This document shows positions 1-13,200 of a stretch of 64,000 bases of DNA, in pieces. A program made the translations under genes and the position numbers. This stretch comes from Erythroxylum novogranatense (Eukaryota > Streptophyta > Magnoliopsida > Malpighiales > Erythroxylaceae): NCBI GenBank assembly GCA_029891385.1, contig CM057230.1:52865414-52929413 (forward strand), in the 5' to 3' direction. The stretch's first letter is position 1, and every line of letters begins with the position of its first letter. The notes under the pieces were generated by a model, which was not told the origin of the DNA, did not search any database, and was given only the letters and a program-made list of their open reading frames with translations.

Positions 1-1273
1 AAAGCAGAAAAGGAATAGAACTAGACGTCGTGCCTAGTACATCTCAAGTTCAAGAAAGGTAGAAAGAAATAAGAAATTCTGAGATAGTTGAGGTGAGTAT
101 AAGCATACTACTATACTTGTGTAGTAATCCTTTCTTTAATATTGCGGCTTGTTGAATTGTTCTTGAATCCTTATGACTTATTTGACATATAACTCCATTT
201 AGTTGAGTCTAGCGTGTTGTATGCCAGATTGACCAGATGATTTCATATTCTTTGCATCTTCTGGTTCCCTTATTGTGTTGAACCTATTGATTGCGATTCT
301 TTGATGAAGCATGTTTTCCATGTTAACCAAGATTGATGAGTTCTCAGAATACCCAGCTGATAGGGTTTATTATCAGACTATGTGCACATAGATGACCGCC
401 GGTGATGGGTTAGATCCAGGTCCTACCTGGAGAGGGCAGACCTCCAGGGGCAAGGTTAGGCCGACCTTGTCTAGAATCAGAAAAGGGGAGATACGCCGTA
501 CTAGCATGCCTCTGTCTCTTCCTAAGAATTTAAGAAAGAATCAGAACTCAGAATCTAGAAAAAAAAAACCCAGAAAAGAAAAGAGCTTAGAAAGAAAAGA
601 ACCCAGAACCTAGAACCCAGAACCCAGAACCCAGAAGAGAATTCAGAAACCAGATTCTTGTTTTCTTTGAACAATTCACTTTGAGCTTTATTATTGATAC
701 TCATGTTATTGCCGCATTTGAGATTACTACCTGTGTATTTTCGATGCTGTATATTGTTGCTTTGAATGCCACAGGCCATTCTTGTGAAGCTAGCCTTGTA
801 TTACCTAGCCTCACAAGCATGGTAGTATGTTTATATCTCACTGAGTCGCGTTGTAGACTTACACCTCACTATCACCATTTCAGGAGATTAGCAGATCGGA
901 CAAGAGAGAAATCCAAGCCTTTTGAGACTCGCTTGGATAATCAATCAAGTAATGTTTTTGGCATGATGTAATGCAGATACTTCTAGACACTCCATGGTTT
1001 GTCATAATTATATGTACATATAACCTGTATGGATTTGTTATGGTATTGAGAATGATGTTGGTTGATGATAAGTAGATGTTGTATGTGAGAATCGTAGATT
1101 TGAATCCTTGCTTCTTACAACCTATTAAGCAGGTAAAGGATTATCAGATAAACGAATGGGTCATGCCGGATTTTTAGTAGAAGGTAGAACAGTTGGGCTT
1201 ACTACGGGTTTTGGTGGCATTAAGCCTACCCATTCCCTAGTGCCAACACGGCCCAAAAAGGTGGGTCGTGTTA
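1..1273 (+). mobile_element. Element A, 5' LTR (3' portion only)
   Basis: Bases 1-1273 match 7846-9081 almost throughout, so the window opens inside the 5' LTR of a retrotransposon whose 3' LTR is 6447-9081. The copy ends in TA, where the 3' LTR has CA, two bases before the tRNA primer site at 1276. The two copies are close to identical except for a cluster of differences between about 405 and 640, which includes extra AGAACCC-type heptamers at 598-640. Open frames inside the LTR (for example 681-971) recur in both LTRs and look like no known protein. Confidence 0.93.
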
Positions 1274-1275
1274 GA

Positions 1276-1287
1276 TGGTATCAGAGC
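1276..1287 (+). other. Element A primer binding site
   Basis: TGGTATCAGAGC, complementary to the 3' end of plant initiator methionine tRNA, lies two bases after the 5' LTR. It sets the + orientation of element A and the start of its internal region. Confidence 0.93.
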
Positions 1288-1470
1288 CCGGTTGTATAAA
1301 AGTAAGGATCTTGTGATCTACATGGTGGACAAAAAGTATTAAAGAAAGGTTTATGTTATGAAATATGCATATGATATCTTGCATAAGCATGACACCATGG
1401 AGCATAGGATCTGCATCATGTCTATAGCATGTTATCATTGTGTCTAAATGATTTTACTTTTTCTCTAGTA

Positions 1471-2770
1471 TGCCTCCTAGAAGAAGAACACCTCCTCAAC
1501 GAGGAAGAGGACGAAGTCGTCCTAGAAGGGGAAATTTCATCATTGCACTGATGTAGAGTCATGCATGAAGAACAACAAGAAGAAAGGTCTCCACCCAGAG
1601 TTAGGAGGAGATCAGAGATAGAAAATGAGCCTGAACCCCCAGCTGCTCAAGAGGAAGAGGTCAGAACGTTACAACAAAGGATTGAATCCTTAGAAGCAGA
1701 GAACCGAGCCTTAAGAGAAAGGCAGGAGGTTCTAGAATTAAGAGAAGAAGTAAGAATACTTAGACAAAGAGAGAGAGAAAAGACTCAGGGTGTACCTGAA
1801 GTTGCTCCTGCACCACCACAGCCAAAGGCAAATGCCTGAGAGGATTACCTAAAGAGCTTTAGATGATGAAGGGGTGAGTATCAATGATTTCTTAAAATTA
1901 CAAACCCCTGAGTTTGGTGGTGAGAGACATGAGGATCCCCAAGAGTTTATGAGTCATACTGAGAAAATGGTCTGGAGATTGATTTGCTCTGATGCACGGA
2001 TCATAGAATTAGTGGGGGTTAAATTGACAAAGAATGCCTGGGAGTGGTTCCAGAGGAATATTGAAGATCAACTGTATGGTAAAAACCCTCCAACCTGGGA
2101 GTTCTTTAAGCAGGCATTAATAGATGAGTTCATTTCTCCCTATGAGAGACAGAATCGAGCCCTGCAATTTGAAAGGCTTAGACAAAGCTTTGGTATGAGC
2201 GTGGATGATTATGCAAGTGAATTTCTACGCTTATGCAAATTTGCTACAACAATTGTGCCTAATAAAGCCTCAAAAATGGAAAGATACAAGTTGGGACTCA
2301 TACCTTCCTTGTATAGTGTTGTTGCAGCTATTGACTTCCCCAATTTGTCGAGGTTGATTGATCAGACTCGACAATTAGAAGCAAAGTTTAAGGAGGGGAG
2401 AGCAGAAAGAGAATCGAGAAGAAAAGGTAAAGGCCAGAGCAGTAGAGGTCGCAGAGAAAGAGATAGCTCTCAGATGAGACAATCAGAACAACCAATACAG
2501 TCTGCTCCTCCAAAACTACAGAGAAGGGGTCAAGGTAGGGGCAGAAATCCAGATGCATCAATCTTTTCAAGACTGTGGTGTCTGTAACCCACTAGGGCTA
2601 GATCATAGCAACCTCACAAAGACAACACAAAGTTAGAACTGCTTGCAATGTCTGTGGAAAGAATCATCCAAGACCTTGTAGACTCGGGTCCAGAGGTTGT
2701 TATAGGTGCGGACAACAAGGGCATTTCATGAAAGACTGCCCAATGCCAGAGAACCAAGCAGCTCCACCCC
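1471..2770 (+). pseudogene. Element A gag remnant (capsid and zinc knuckle)
   Basis: A start at 1471 gives a basic MPPRRRTPP leader rich in Arg and Gly, as in Tekay/Del chromovirus Gag, but a stop follows at about 1558. A Glu/Arg-rich coiled-coil-like stretch (1561-1839) and the capsid-like domain (1874-2587; features such as FLKLQTPEF and DYASEFLRLCKFA) follow in separate frames. Around 2636-2740 a Cys-rich segment reads CNVCG, then CYRCGQQGHFMKDCP, a CX2CX4HX4C zinc knuckle for RNA packaging. The stops and frame changes make it a pseudogene. The family assignment rests on motif recall, not on a search. Confidence 0.85.
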
Positions 2771-3045
2771 GCTTTCTCGGACTCATCATGCAGATAGAGA
2801 CACTCAAATAGAGGCCCAACTGGTAGAGGTAGACCTCAAGGCCAAGCTCTCACTCAGAATATGGGGCAGATGTCAGCCCCAGCTCCAGCAAATAGAGGTC
2901 AGGGGAGAGTGTTTGCGGTTAATCCCCAAGAAGCACAGGCCTCTAATACGACAGTAACAGGTAACCCTATGTAAACCTGTTGATATTTTAGTTAAATTGT
3001 TATTATGAATAAAATGTCTATGCTCTGTTATGATAGAAGATATGA

Positions 3046-3414
3046 TTGTTTTTAATTATATTGAATGTTGGTATAGGCTTAGTCCTTATCCAGAATCAGA
3101 ATGCTAAAGTGCTATTTGACTCGGGTGCCACTCATTCATTCATAGCGCCGAGTTTTGCCAGAAAGCTAGATAAAGGGAGAGAAGTAATGAAAGACCCACT
3201 GTTCATAGTTACACCCTTAGGGGAAACCGTTGAAGTACAATATGTTTACCCCTCTTGTGTAGTGGAGTTAGAAGGTAGGAAATTGATGGCAAATTTGATC
3301 GAGTTGGCAGTATTAGAATTTGATGTTATCTTGGGTATGGATTGGTTGTCAAATCACCATGCTACAATGGATTGTTATGCCAAAAGAATTGTACTTAGGC
3401 GATCCGAAATGTAG
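3046..3414 (+). pseudogene. Element A aspartic protease domain
   Basis: Retroviral-type aspartic protease of the gag-pol polyprotein. The catalytic triplet is in FDSGATHSFI (about 3116-3145), and the domain closes with VILGMDWLSNHHA (about 3328-3366), the usual end of plant gypsy proteases. The frame is open for 122 codons and then stops. The linker to reverse transcriptase (3415-3582) is in another frame, so no single polyprotein can be read. Confidence 0.9.
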
Positions 3415-3582
3415 TGTTATATCGGGGAGATCAATTGGGTTTCCTATCAACAGAATTTCAGCTATGCATGCTCAAAGACTTCTAAGGAAGGGATGTCAGG
3501 GGTATATAGCTCATGTTAGGGATACCAGAAGGAAGATAAGTGAGATACATCAGATCCCTATATAGTAAGGGATTTTCCAGAT

Positions 3583-5077
3583 GTGTTTCCAGAAGATTTA
3601 CTTAGATTACCACCAGAAAGAGAAATAGAGTTTAATATAGAACTCATTCCTGGTACAAACCCTATCTCCATTTCTCCATACAGAATGGCACCTATAGAAC
3701 TAAGAGAGTTAAAGGTGCAGTTGCAGGATTTGCTGGATAAAGAGTTTATTAGACCCAGTAGTTCACCGTGGGGTACGCCAGTGTTATTTGTCAAGAAGAA
3801 AGATAGATCCCTACGGTTATGCATAGATTATCGGCAATTGAATAAAGTAACTATTAAGAATAAATACCCTCTTCCTCGGATTGGCGATTTGTTCGATCAA
3901 TTACAAGGAGCGAGTCATTTCTCTAAGATTGATCTAAAATCTGGGTATCATCAGTTTAGAACCAGATATGGGCATTATGAGTTCTTGGTGCTTCCTTTTG
4001 GTTTAACGAATGCACCGGCAGCCTTTATGGATTTGATGGATAGAATCTTCAGGCCGTATTTGGATAAATTCGTTGTGGTGTTCATTGATGATATATTGGT
4101 ATATTCCAGGAGCCAAGAGGAACATAAAAAACACTTGACAATAGTGTTACAAAGCCTTAAGGATAATCAGTTGTATGCCAAGTTGGCAAAGTCTGAGTTC
4201 TGGCTTGACAGAGTAAATTTCTTGGGTCACATAATTAGTAAAGAAGGAATTCAAGTAGATCCTCAGAAGGTGGAAGCGGTGTCTAACTGGCCTAGACCTA
4301 CTAATGTTACCGAAGTAAGAAGTTTCTTAGGTATGGCTGGATATTACAGACGATTTATAAAGGACTTTTCCAAGATAGCTACTCCCCTGACGAAGTTAAC
4401 CCGGAAACAAGTGAGATTTGAGTGGGATGATTCCTGTGAGCAAAGTTTCCAAAAGCTTAAGGAATGTCTCACATCAGCTCCAGTGTTAGCATTACCTTCA
4501 GGGCAAGGTGATTATGTGATATATTGTGATGCCTCCAAAGTTGGTTTAGGCTGTGTATTGATGCAGAATGGAAGGGTAATTGCCTATGCTTCTAGACAGT
4601 TGAGGAAACATGAAGTAAACTATCCTACGCATGATCTAGAAATGGCAGCGGTGATATTTGCACTGAAAATTTGGAGACACTATTTATATGGTGAAAAGAG
4701 TGAAATATATATAGATCATAAGAGTCTTCAGTACATTCAGCAACAGAAAGTTGAATATGAGATAAAGAAGATGGATTGAGTTACTAAAGGATTATGACTA
4801 CCAGATCTTGTATCACCCAGGTAGAGCCAATGTAGTGGCTGATGCTTTGAGCAAAAAATCGATGGGGAGTTTGCATCATATCTCCATTCAAAAGAAAGAG
4901 CTAGTTCAAGATTTAAATTGGTTATTTAATGCGGGTTTGCACTTGGAAGTATCTGATTCCCAAGTATTACTTGCTCAATTCCAGGTGAAGTCCGATTTAA
5001 TTGATGAGATTCAAATTACCCAAGATAGTGATCCCGAGATAGCCAAATTAAGAATAGTGTCCGTGATAGTAAGATGA
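3583..5077 (+). pseudogene. Element A reverse transcriptase and RNase H
   Basis: An open frame from 3583 to 4779 covers the Ty3/gypsy reverse transcriptase: the [18 protein letters not shown] block, [21 protein letters not shown] and the catalytic [11 protein letters not shown] at about 4075-4107. RNase H follows, with catalytic acidic positions in YCDASKVG and HDLEMAAV and a third in YIDHKSL. Between YHQ and RTRYGHYEF (near 3955) about a dozen residues normally present in this family are missing, in frame. A one-base frameshift near 4760-4770 moves the rest of RNase H ([14 protein letters not shown], from 4808) into another frame. The polyprotein supplied cDNA synthesis; this copy is unlikely to do so. 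Confidence 0.93.
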
Positions 5078-5099
5078 CGAGTTCAATATAGTAGATGGG

Positions 5100-6434
5100 T
5101 ATTGAAATGCGAAGACGGGATATGTGTACCGACATAAATGGACTAAGACAAAGGATATTGCATGAAGCACATTATGCACCTATAGTGTTCACCTCGAACC
5201 ACCAAGATGTACCATGATGTTAAAGGCATATATTGGTGGCGGTATGAAGAAAGATGTAGCCAGTTTGTATCCACCGCTTAACTTGTCAATGTGTCAAGTT
5301 TGAACATCGAAGCCCATCGGACTACTACAGAGCTACCGCTACCCGAGTGGAAGTGGAGCGAATTACCATAGATTTTGTGATTGGATTGCCAAGAACACCT
5401 AAGGAGCATGATTCTATTTGGGTTATAGTCGACGATCGACCAAGTCACCACTTTATAGTCATTGTTAAAACCACTTATAGTGCGGCTCGCTTAGCCCAGT
5501 TGTATGTTGACATAATTGTGAAGTATCATGGAGTGCCGTTCATTGTTTCGATAGGGGAACGCAGTTCACTTCTAGATTCTGCAGAAACTACAAGAAGCCA
5601 TGGGCACACAAATAGATTTTAGTACAAGATTCCACCCACGCATCGATGGGCAATCGAGAGAACCATCTAGACACTCAAGACATGTTAAGAATGTGTGTCT
5701 TGGACTTTGGTGGAGATTGGGAACGCCATCTACCTTTAATAGAATTTGCTTACAACAATAGCTACCATTCCACCATTGGAATGACACCTTTGAAGCATTG
5801 TATGGCGAAAGTGCAGATCTCCACTGCTGGATGTAGTAGGAGAAAACAGTTAGAAGGACCAGATTTAATTCAAGAAACTTCTGCAAAAGTTCCTCTGATA
5901 TAGGAAAGATTAAGAATGGCCTTCAGTAGACAAAAGAGTTATGCAGATTCTAAGAGAAGGGACGTGCAATATGAACCAGGTGATCAAGTTTTCTTAAAAG
6001 TCTCTCCTATGAAAGACGTAGTCAGATTTGGAAAGAGAGGGAAGCTGAATCCTAGATATATTGGACCATTCGAGATCCTGGAAAGGGTTGGAAATGTGTC
6101 ATATCGGTTAGCTTTGCCTCCTCATCTTAGCTACGTACATCCAGTTTTCCATATATCAATGTTAAGGAAGTACATTCCAGATCCTTCTCATGTATTGCAA
6201 ACCCCAGAAGTGAATATAACAAAAAATTTCTCTTACGAAGAAATTCCAGTTGCCATCATAGATAGACAGATTAGAAAGTTGCAGAATAAAGAGATTCCGA
6301 TGATCAAAGTCCAATGGCAAAATCAAAGAATTGAGGAATGTACGTGAGAAACGGAAGAATCAATGAGGACCAGATATCCCCAGTTGTTCCCCCAAAAAGG
6401 TAAATTTTCAAAATTCGTGGGCGAATTTTTATTA
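5100..6434 (+). pseudogene. Element A integrase with C-terminal chromodomain
   Basis: Integrase pieces lie in several frames. A decayed zinc-binding region (about 5150-5310) still has CQCVKFEHR. The core at 5347-5622 holds ITIDFVIGLPRTP with the first catalytic Asp. The block with the second Asp has slipped frame (DRGTQFTS can be read near 5551). 5646-5903 has LDFGGDWERHLPLIEFAYNN. 5916-6347 is the best preserved: the GPFEILERVGNVSYRLALPP module, VFHISMLRKY, and a chromodomain-like tail (IDRQIRKLQNKEIP and VQWQNQRIEECT). That tail places the element among the chromoviruses, whose chromodomain directs integration to heterochromatin. A short KFSKFVGEF tail precedes the polypurine tract. Confidence 0.9.
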
Positions 6435-6446
6435 AGGGGGGGAGAA
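6435..6446 (+). other. Element A polypurine tract
   Basis: A purine run (AGGGGGGGAGAA) directly precedes the TG of the 3' LTR. This is the expected primer for plus-strand cDNA synthesis and fixes the LTR start. Confidence 0.88.
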
Positions 6447-9081
6447 TGTAATACCAGTATCTATTTTAACCGGTACACTGAAATAAAATTGATATTTAGA
6501 CTTATGTCATTAAAACCAGAGCAGTGAATAATAACTTTTGGTTACATCAAATTAAAGATGTATAATATTTTTCGGTGGTCACAGGAAGTGGTTCAGACAG
6601 ACGCTTAAAAAAAACAGATCAAGAATGACGTTTTTGTAATTATGTGGACTTGAGAGGCATATAAAAGAACCTAAGTGGGAGAATAAGACAAAACTTGTCT
6701 TCTTCCTCCTCCCTCTTTCATGACAGCTACCATGGAAGCTCTCTCTAAGCTTTTTCAAGCTTTGTAACAAGAAGAAGAAGGTGATTCAAGCCATTTGAGT
6801 GACATAAAGAGGTAAGCCTTCACTCATATGCTTAGATCCATGGGTTTAAAGCTTGATTTTCTCTTCTTTGTAAAACCCATTTGAGGGAATGCATGAGTTG
6901 AATGATTTGGATGATGGATCGATGTTCTTTGATGTCCAATGACTCTTATTCTTGAAGAAATTTCGTGTGTATGGTGATTTGGGGGGTTAAACCAAAACCT
7001 AGGGTTTTGAAGGTTGAGCTGTCATGGAGACAGATTCGTGACTCTCCTTGTCTATTTTTGTTGAGCTCCTTAACGTATGAATCTGGAGAAACTTAAAACA
7101 TAGAAGTTGTATATCTAGATGTCTTCTATCTCCATGAATTTTTCCAGGATTTTAGGATGAGCCGAATAAGAGTAATAGGCCCCGAATTGGTACTGGTTCA
7201 GAATACCAGAGAGATTAAAAATGAGAACTGTAAGTTAATTGTTTGAAGACCTTAGGGTTAGAATTGGATGACAAGTTCTTCTTACGAAATGTTTCAAAAT
7301 GTGTCCTCTAAGTTCTGTAGAAAGGGATTATTAATTGGATGAGTATTTTGTTAGATATGGCCGATTAAGGGAAGCATGTTACTAACCTTAGAGTGACAGA
7401 AGAGAGCATAAACAGGTCAGGCTTGTAAAAATCACAATAAATCCAATTTGCGTCATTTTTTAGTCGTCCTTGGATATGTGATAGCCATATGAGTCTATTG
7501 AAAATGAAACTTGGAATCACCTTAATTGGATGAGAAATGAATGAGTTATAAGGTTGTGAGTCGAGAAAGGTCCAACTAATGACATGTTAAAGCTGATTGT
7601 AAATGGGAAATTTGGATCTCCTTAATGACCGAATTAGAGCATGGTCATAAAAGAAGAAATGTGAATTTATGTGTTAACTAGAGGACTGGAAAGTTTGAAA
7701 AACATTGGATCTTGGTATAAGGAGTTATGCCATCGCGAATGGGACTTATGCAGTTTTGTAATGTTATGTGTTAAGCAATGAGGTTTGTATGAGAATGACT
7801 AATGAGGGTATATGTATTTTCATGCATGTCATCTAGTAGCTTGTGAAAGCAGAAAAGGAATAGAACTAGACATCGTGCCTAGTACATCTCAAGTTCAAGA
7901 AAGGTAGAAAGAAATAAGAAATTCTGAGATAGTTGAGGTGAGTATAGGCATACTACTATACTTGTGTAGTAATCCTTTCTTTAATATTGCGGCTTGTTGA
8001 ATTGTTCTTGAATCCTTATGAATTATTTGACATATAACTCCGTTTAGTTGAGTCTAGCATGTTGTATGCCAGATTGACCAGATGATTTCATATTCTTTGC
8101 ATCTTCTGGTTCCCTTATTGTGTTGAACCTATTGATTGTGATTCTTTGATGAAGCATGTTTTCCATGTTAACCAAGATTGATGAGTTCTCAGAATACCCA
8201 GCTGATAGGGTTTATTATCAGACTATGTACGCATAGATGACCGCCGGTGATGGGTTAGATCCGGTCCCACCGGAGAGGGCAGCTCAGGGGGCAAGGTTAG
8301 CCGACCTTGTCTAGAATCGTAAAGGGAGATACGCCGACTAGCATGCCTCTGTCTCTTCCTAAGAATTTCGAAAGAATCGTAACTCGTAATCTAGAAAAAA
8401 CCAGAAAAGAAAAGAACTTAGAAAGAAAAGAACCCAGAAGAGAATTCAGAAACCAGATTCTTGTTTTCTTTGAACAATTCACTTTGAGCTTTATTATTGA
8501 TACTTATGTTATTGCCGCATTTGAGATTACTACTTGTGTATCTTTTGATGCTGTATATTGTTGCTTTGAATGCCACAGGCCATTCTTGTGAAGCTAGCCT
8601 TGTATTACCTAGCCTCAAAAGCATGGTAGTATGTTTATATCTCACTGAATCGCGTTGTAGACTCACACCTCACTATCACCATTTCAAGAGATTAGCAGAT
8701 CGGACAAGAGAGAAATCCAAGCCTTTTGAGACTCACTTGGATAATCAATCAAGTAATGTTTTTAACATGATGTAAAATTTGCAGATACTTCTAGACGCTC
8801 CATGGTTTGTCATAATTATATGTACATATAACCTGTATGGATTTTTTATGGTATTGAGAATGATGTTGGTTGATGATAAGTAGATGTTGTATGTGAGAAT
8901 CGTAGATTTGAATCCTTGCTTCTTACAACCTATTAAGCAGGTAAAGGATTATCAGATAAAAGAATGGGTCATGCCGGATTTTTAGTAGAAGGCAGAACAG
9001 TTGGGCTTACTACGAGTTTTGGTGGCATTAAGCCTACCCATTCCTTAGTGCCAACACGGCCCAAAAAGGTGGGTCGTGTCA
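6447..9081 (+). mobile_element. Element A, complete 3' LTR (2,635 bp)
   Basis: Begins TGTAATACCAG right after the polypurine tract and ends in CA at 9080-9081, where homology with the 5' LTR stops. A length of 2.6 kb fits the long LTRs of Tekay/Del chromoviruses. The next base starts the interrupted LTR of element B, so A inserted into B. The TATAAAAGAA at about 6660-6669, 215 bp into the LTR, is a candidate TATA box for the element promoter. The target duplication cannot be checked because the left flank lies outside the window. Confidence 0.93.
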
Positions 9082-10244
9082 CCCACAAAATGGATTTGCG
9101 TAGCCGTGAACTTATGGGAGTCCATAAAGGAGCTCCATGTCACTAGCAGGCAGGTGGGAGAAGCTTTTAGTCAAAATGCACTTGACATATGTAAGGGACC
9201 AAACCAAACCCACATAACATGTATTTCATAACTTGTAAACTTGTGCCCCAAAATGACACATTTTCGAAACTTGATTTTCATGAACATGAGGTATTTCGAA
9301 AACCTTTTTCTGAAAACATGATTTCATAAACATGTATCTTCTCAAAAGAATCATTCTCAAAATCTTTTCATAAATCATCAACCCAATTCACATATCAAAC
9401 ATATAGCAAATTCTCAATTCATTTAAAAAGCACCAAATGCAACATTTATGATGCAATTTAAAACGTTTAACTTCTTTGATTCAAAGAACACATTTGTGGC
9501 TTATTCACTCTATTATAAATATGTAACCCACCTTGATTTCCTTGCTTGAAAACCTTGCTCAAAAGCCTTTACTCCTGCTCCTCTTGCCTCTCTTGATTTC
9601 CTTCATCAAAGGCAAAATCTCCCATTTAATAGGAATTCCAATTGGAGAACCCATAAGACTTATTCACTAAAATTGATCCTAGAGTTCTTAAACTCATACA
9701 TTTCTTAAGCTTTATAAACCAAAACCCTTTCAAAAATCCAAAAGATTAAAATCAAACTGGCCTTGAATCTTCACCAAATGAAGAGTTTGTTGGCTCTAAT
9801 GGAAGCTCTCATCATCTTCTACCTTTTTTCCTTCTTGAATAACTTCAAAATCACTCTTTAGGACCAAGAAAAATCAAAACCTAGCTTTTCTTGTTTCTTT
9901 CCTCTCAAAACCGAAACTCTCTCCTTCTTTCCTTCTAATTTTCGTTTTTTGCTTCTTCACATCCAAGCCTATCTTTTATCTTCTCCTTTTTACTCTTTAA
10001 TGAGCCCCAAAAGCCCATTATACCCTTCCTTATATGCCTTATATCTTTTATCCTTAAGTGGTCTTCCAAAAATGCCCTTGAACATCCTTATTACCTTAGT
10101 ACTTTAATTCAATTTACCACTATCACATAATCTTACTAACATTGACATACTAATAACTCCCAAAAATTAAATCCATCAGAATCTCAAAATTCATTTAAAC
10201 CATGCTTAACTAGAGAAAGAAAGAAAAAAATATGGGGGCTAACA
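9082..10244 (-). mobile_element. Element B, partial 3' LTR interrupted by element A
   Basis: Matches 15887-17052 end to end (shared CACAAAAT and GCGTAGCC blocks at the left, GGGGGCTAACA at the right), so it is the other LTR of element B. The missing part, equivalent to 13791-15886, should lie to the left of element A outside the window. The LTR is read on the - strand, where it begins TGTTAGCCCCC. Confidence 0.9.
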
Positions 10245-13200
10245 TTTCTCCCCTTCTTAAAAGAATTTCGTCCTCGAAATTCTTACCTGACTGATCAAAC
10301 AAATGAAGGTAATGTTGTCTTATGTTTTCCTCAGTCTTTCATGTGACTTCTTCACTCGAATAATTTCTTTCAAATGGCTCTAGTTAACGGATTCAATCAA
10401 TCCTTCCATGACTTATTCAGATATCACATTATCTCAACTGTTTCCTCAATATATTTCAGATTACTCATAATTTTTCCACTATCTGCATTAACATTAACAT
10501 CAAATCGTATCATTATTTCTTAGCATACTTGCATATAACACATTATGAACATGAGGCACCTTTGTTAGTAATACTAACTCATAAGTTAATGGTCCTGTTC
10601 TTAATAACTTTATATAGGCCAATATAACCCAAGCTTAGTTGCTTCTTTACCCTAACCTGAGCATATCTTGTAGTCAATCTAAGCACCTCGAGAAGGTGAT
10701 ACTCTCATAAACATTTCATCCTTCGCCTCATAGTTCACATCTTTACAATGTCAGTATGCTTTACTCTTTCGTCTATCTCATTGTATCCCATACTTTCGGT
10801 GTTGATCCACTTAATTCATTCCTTTTTCTTGCATCACTTAATTCCTAATACAAATCAATTTCACTTATCAATAACATCTCCAATTAATTTTAGTTTTCGA
10901 CCATCTTTAGCCCTATTCATCTAAATAAAGAGCCGGATGACTCTTTTTGTCATCTAATCTTCATACAGTATTCCGATGAAATCACCATGATAATGATTGT
11001 GATGCTTAAAGTCAAATGGAACTATACATTGACCTTATGCTCCTATGAAATCCAAAATACAAGCCTTAAACATATCTCTGACGGTTAAGACTGTTGGCCA
11101 TTCAAACATTTAGTCACTTGATTCTACATTCTTAGCCATTAAATGATGTTCCGGCGTATTCCTACTAGAATGTATATCATGGGTTGTTATTTTTGTTTAT
11201 CTAACAATCTCTTTGCTCAAACATCTTTATCGGTACACATACTTCTTATTTCCACCATAAAGTATCATTTTTCCTATTTAAACTCAAAATTCGTATTCAC
11301 TTTCGATCTCTTTGTAAGATTCACAATTTCTAGATCCTCAATTCGGGCTTAGTAAATCCTTTCATATGAAATTAATCTTTAATTTCATAGCAAATCGTAC
11401 TTGATTTGCCCAAAATTCAACTCCAAATTCTATGCTTCTTTTTGCACTAGATCTGATAACCTTAATATCTGAATTCGTGCTTCATTGCTATTGAGATTTT
11501 TGCTTAATGTATCAGATACCACACTAACTTTACTAAAAAATACTCATTTGTATCATCATAATCTTTCAGTACTTCTATCCATTGTCGCAGTCTCGTGTTC
11601 AATTCTCTCAACTCAATAATTACCTTAAACTTTAATGATCTGTATAAGAATATATATATATATCCAAGATGTTCTTAAACATATATTGTCCCCACACTTT
11701 CAAACTGTTCTAAACCATGTATCGAATAATCAACTTATAGAACTTTAGTTGTCTCCATACATATGAAATCACTTTATTATGTTGCATTGGATTTTATCCA
11801 AATCTCTTATACAACATCATTGTATACTATAAAATCTCCAAATCCAGACGATATAATTAATATCGATGTTATAATTCCTCAAAATTGTTCTTACATCCAC
11901 GGTATGTAAGATTAATCTCAATGTTCAAAAATATTCTCTTCACTTTTCAAATACACTCCGAATATCCTTTATGATCATAATCACAAATTGATCCATTTTG
12001 CTTGGATCACTTTAATCTTTAATACCATAGTACTGTCGTGGAATTTGTTAACTTGAACAAATGTTTCCAAAGCTCTATATGCCCATAATTAGTTCTCATA
12101 ATTCCTTAAATAACTAATTCCTCATTTCCCACGTTATTTTCAATTTCCCAATCAACTTCCTTCCTCGAACGATTTTCTCAATTCATTCGATTTCCTTTGA
12201 TTTCACACTAAATTGTTCTACTGTCTGCTCATTCATACTAATTTCTCCACATATTTTCATTTATTTTTAATCTTAATTTTCTGTGTTGATAGCACATTCA
12301 TGATATCTTATTTGTGTCTCTTATATTTAATGTCACCTCAAATTCAAAAATTTACTCTTATAGTTGGATACTTTACATCAAACAAAAATACATACATTCT
12401 CAGTAGTCTCTGCTAGAGATATGACTCTAATATTTACTTTTGAATCATTACGTATTCATTTCCTATTTGTTCTTTCATTGATCATTCTTCATATAAACTA
12501 TATGATCTGCTTAACCTAATTCCATAAAATTCTTCTTCGAAAGAAGATTTCTTGCTACTGTCCTCTATACTATTCATGTAATGTTTATCAATCACTGTTA
12601 TCATCATCGCCTTATCATCCATCCTTAATACCTCAAGAAGACCAATATCTATCATTCTTAAAAGGTCATAATGTTCTAATTACCAAAACTTAATGAAGTA
12701 GTAAACAAAATTACTGTCGCATATGCTTAGGTATGTATCATCAAAGTCATCCCCTTTTGTCCACATATTTATCTCCAACAATTCACAAATTTATACCTTA
12801 CATGATGGATACTTTGATCTCCATTGATCCTAGGCGATATTCTTCTCTTTATCTTCGAATTCATTATTCATTGTAACTTCATCAACAATCTCAAACTATC
12901 CCTGATTGATCATTTTAAGCACTTTCATATGTTACTCTAGTTCCACTTACACTTTAAACTATGGGAACTATGACCAACAAATATCCACTAAATCATAGAT
13001 TGCTTCTTATATCATCTCCACAAATATAATACATATGTGCTCAATATTCTCACTTGTCATGGTGATCCCATTATTAGATATGTACTCACAATAAGATTTG
13101 AACTTAACCTTTTGAACTTGTACATATATCGCTATCATTCATCTGATCTTCCAATTATCCTTCATTACATCTTACATACATATATTCTCCATTGATTCAA

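Noticed and set aside
598..640. Possible interstitial telomeric repeat
   Set aside because: The heptamer AGAACCC differs from CCCTAAA in two positions and is confined to one LTR; local slippage explains it better.
681..971. 96-codon frame in the LTR of element A, repeated at 8497-8775
   Set aside because: It lies wholly within the LTR, occurs in both copies with frame-neutral drift no better than the surroundings, and has no recognisable domain.
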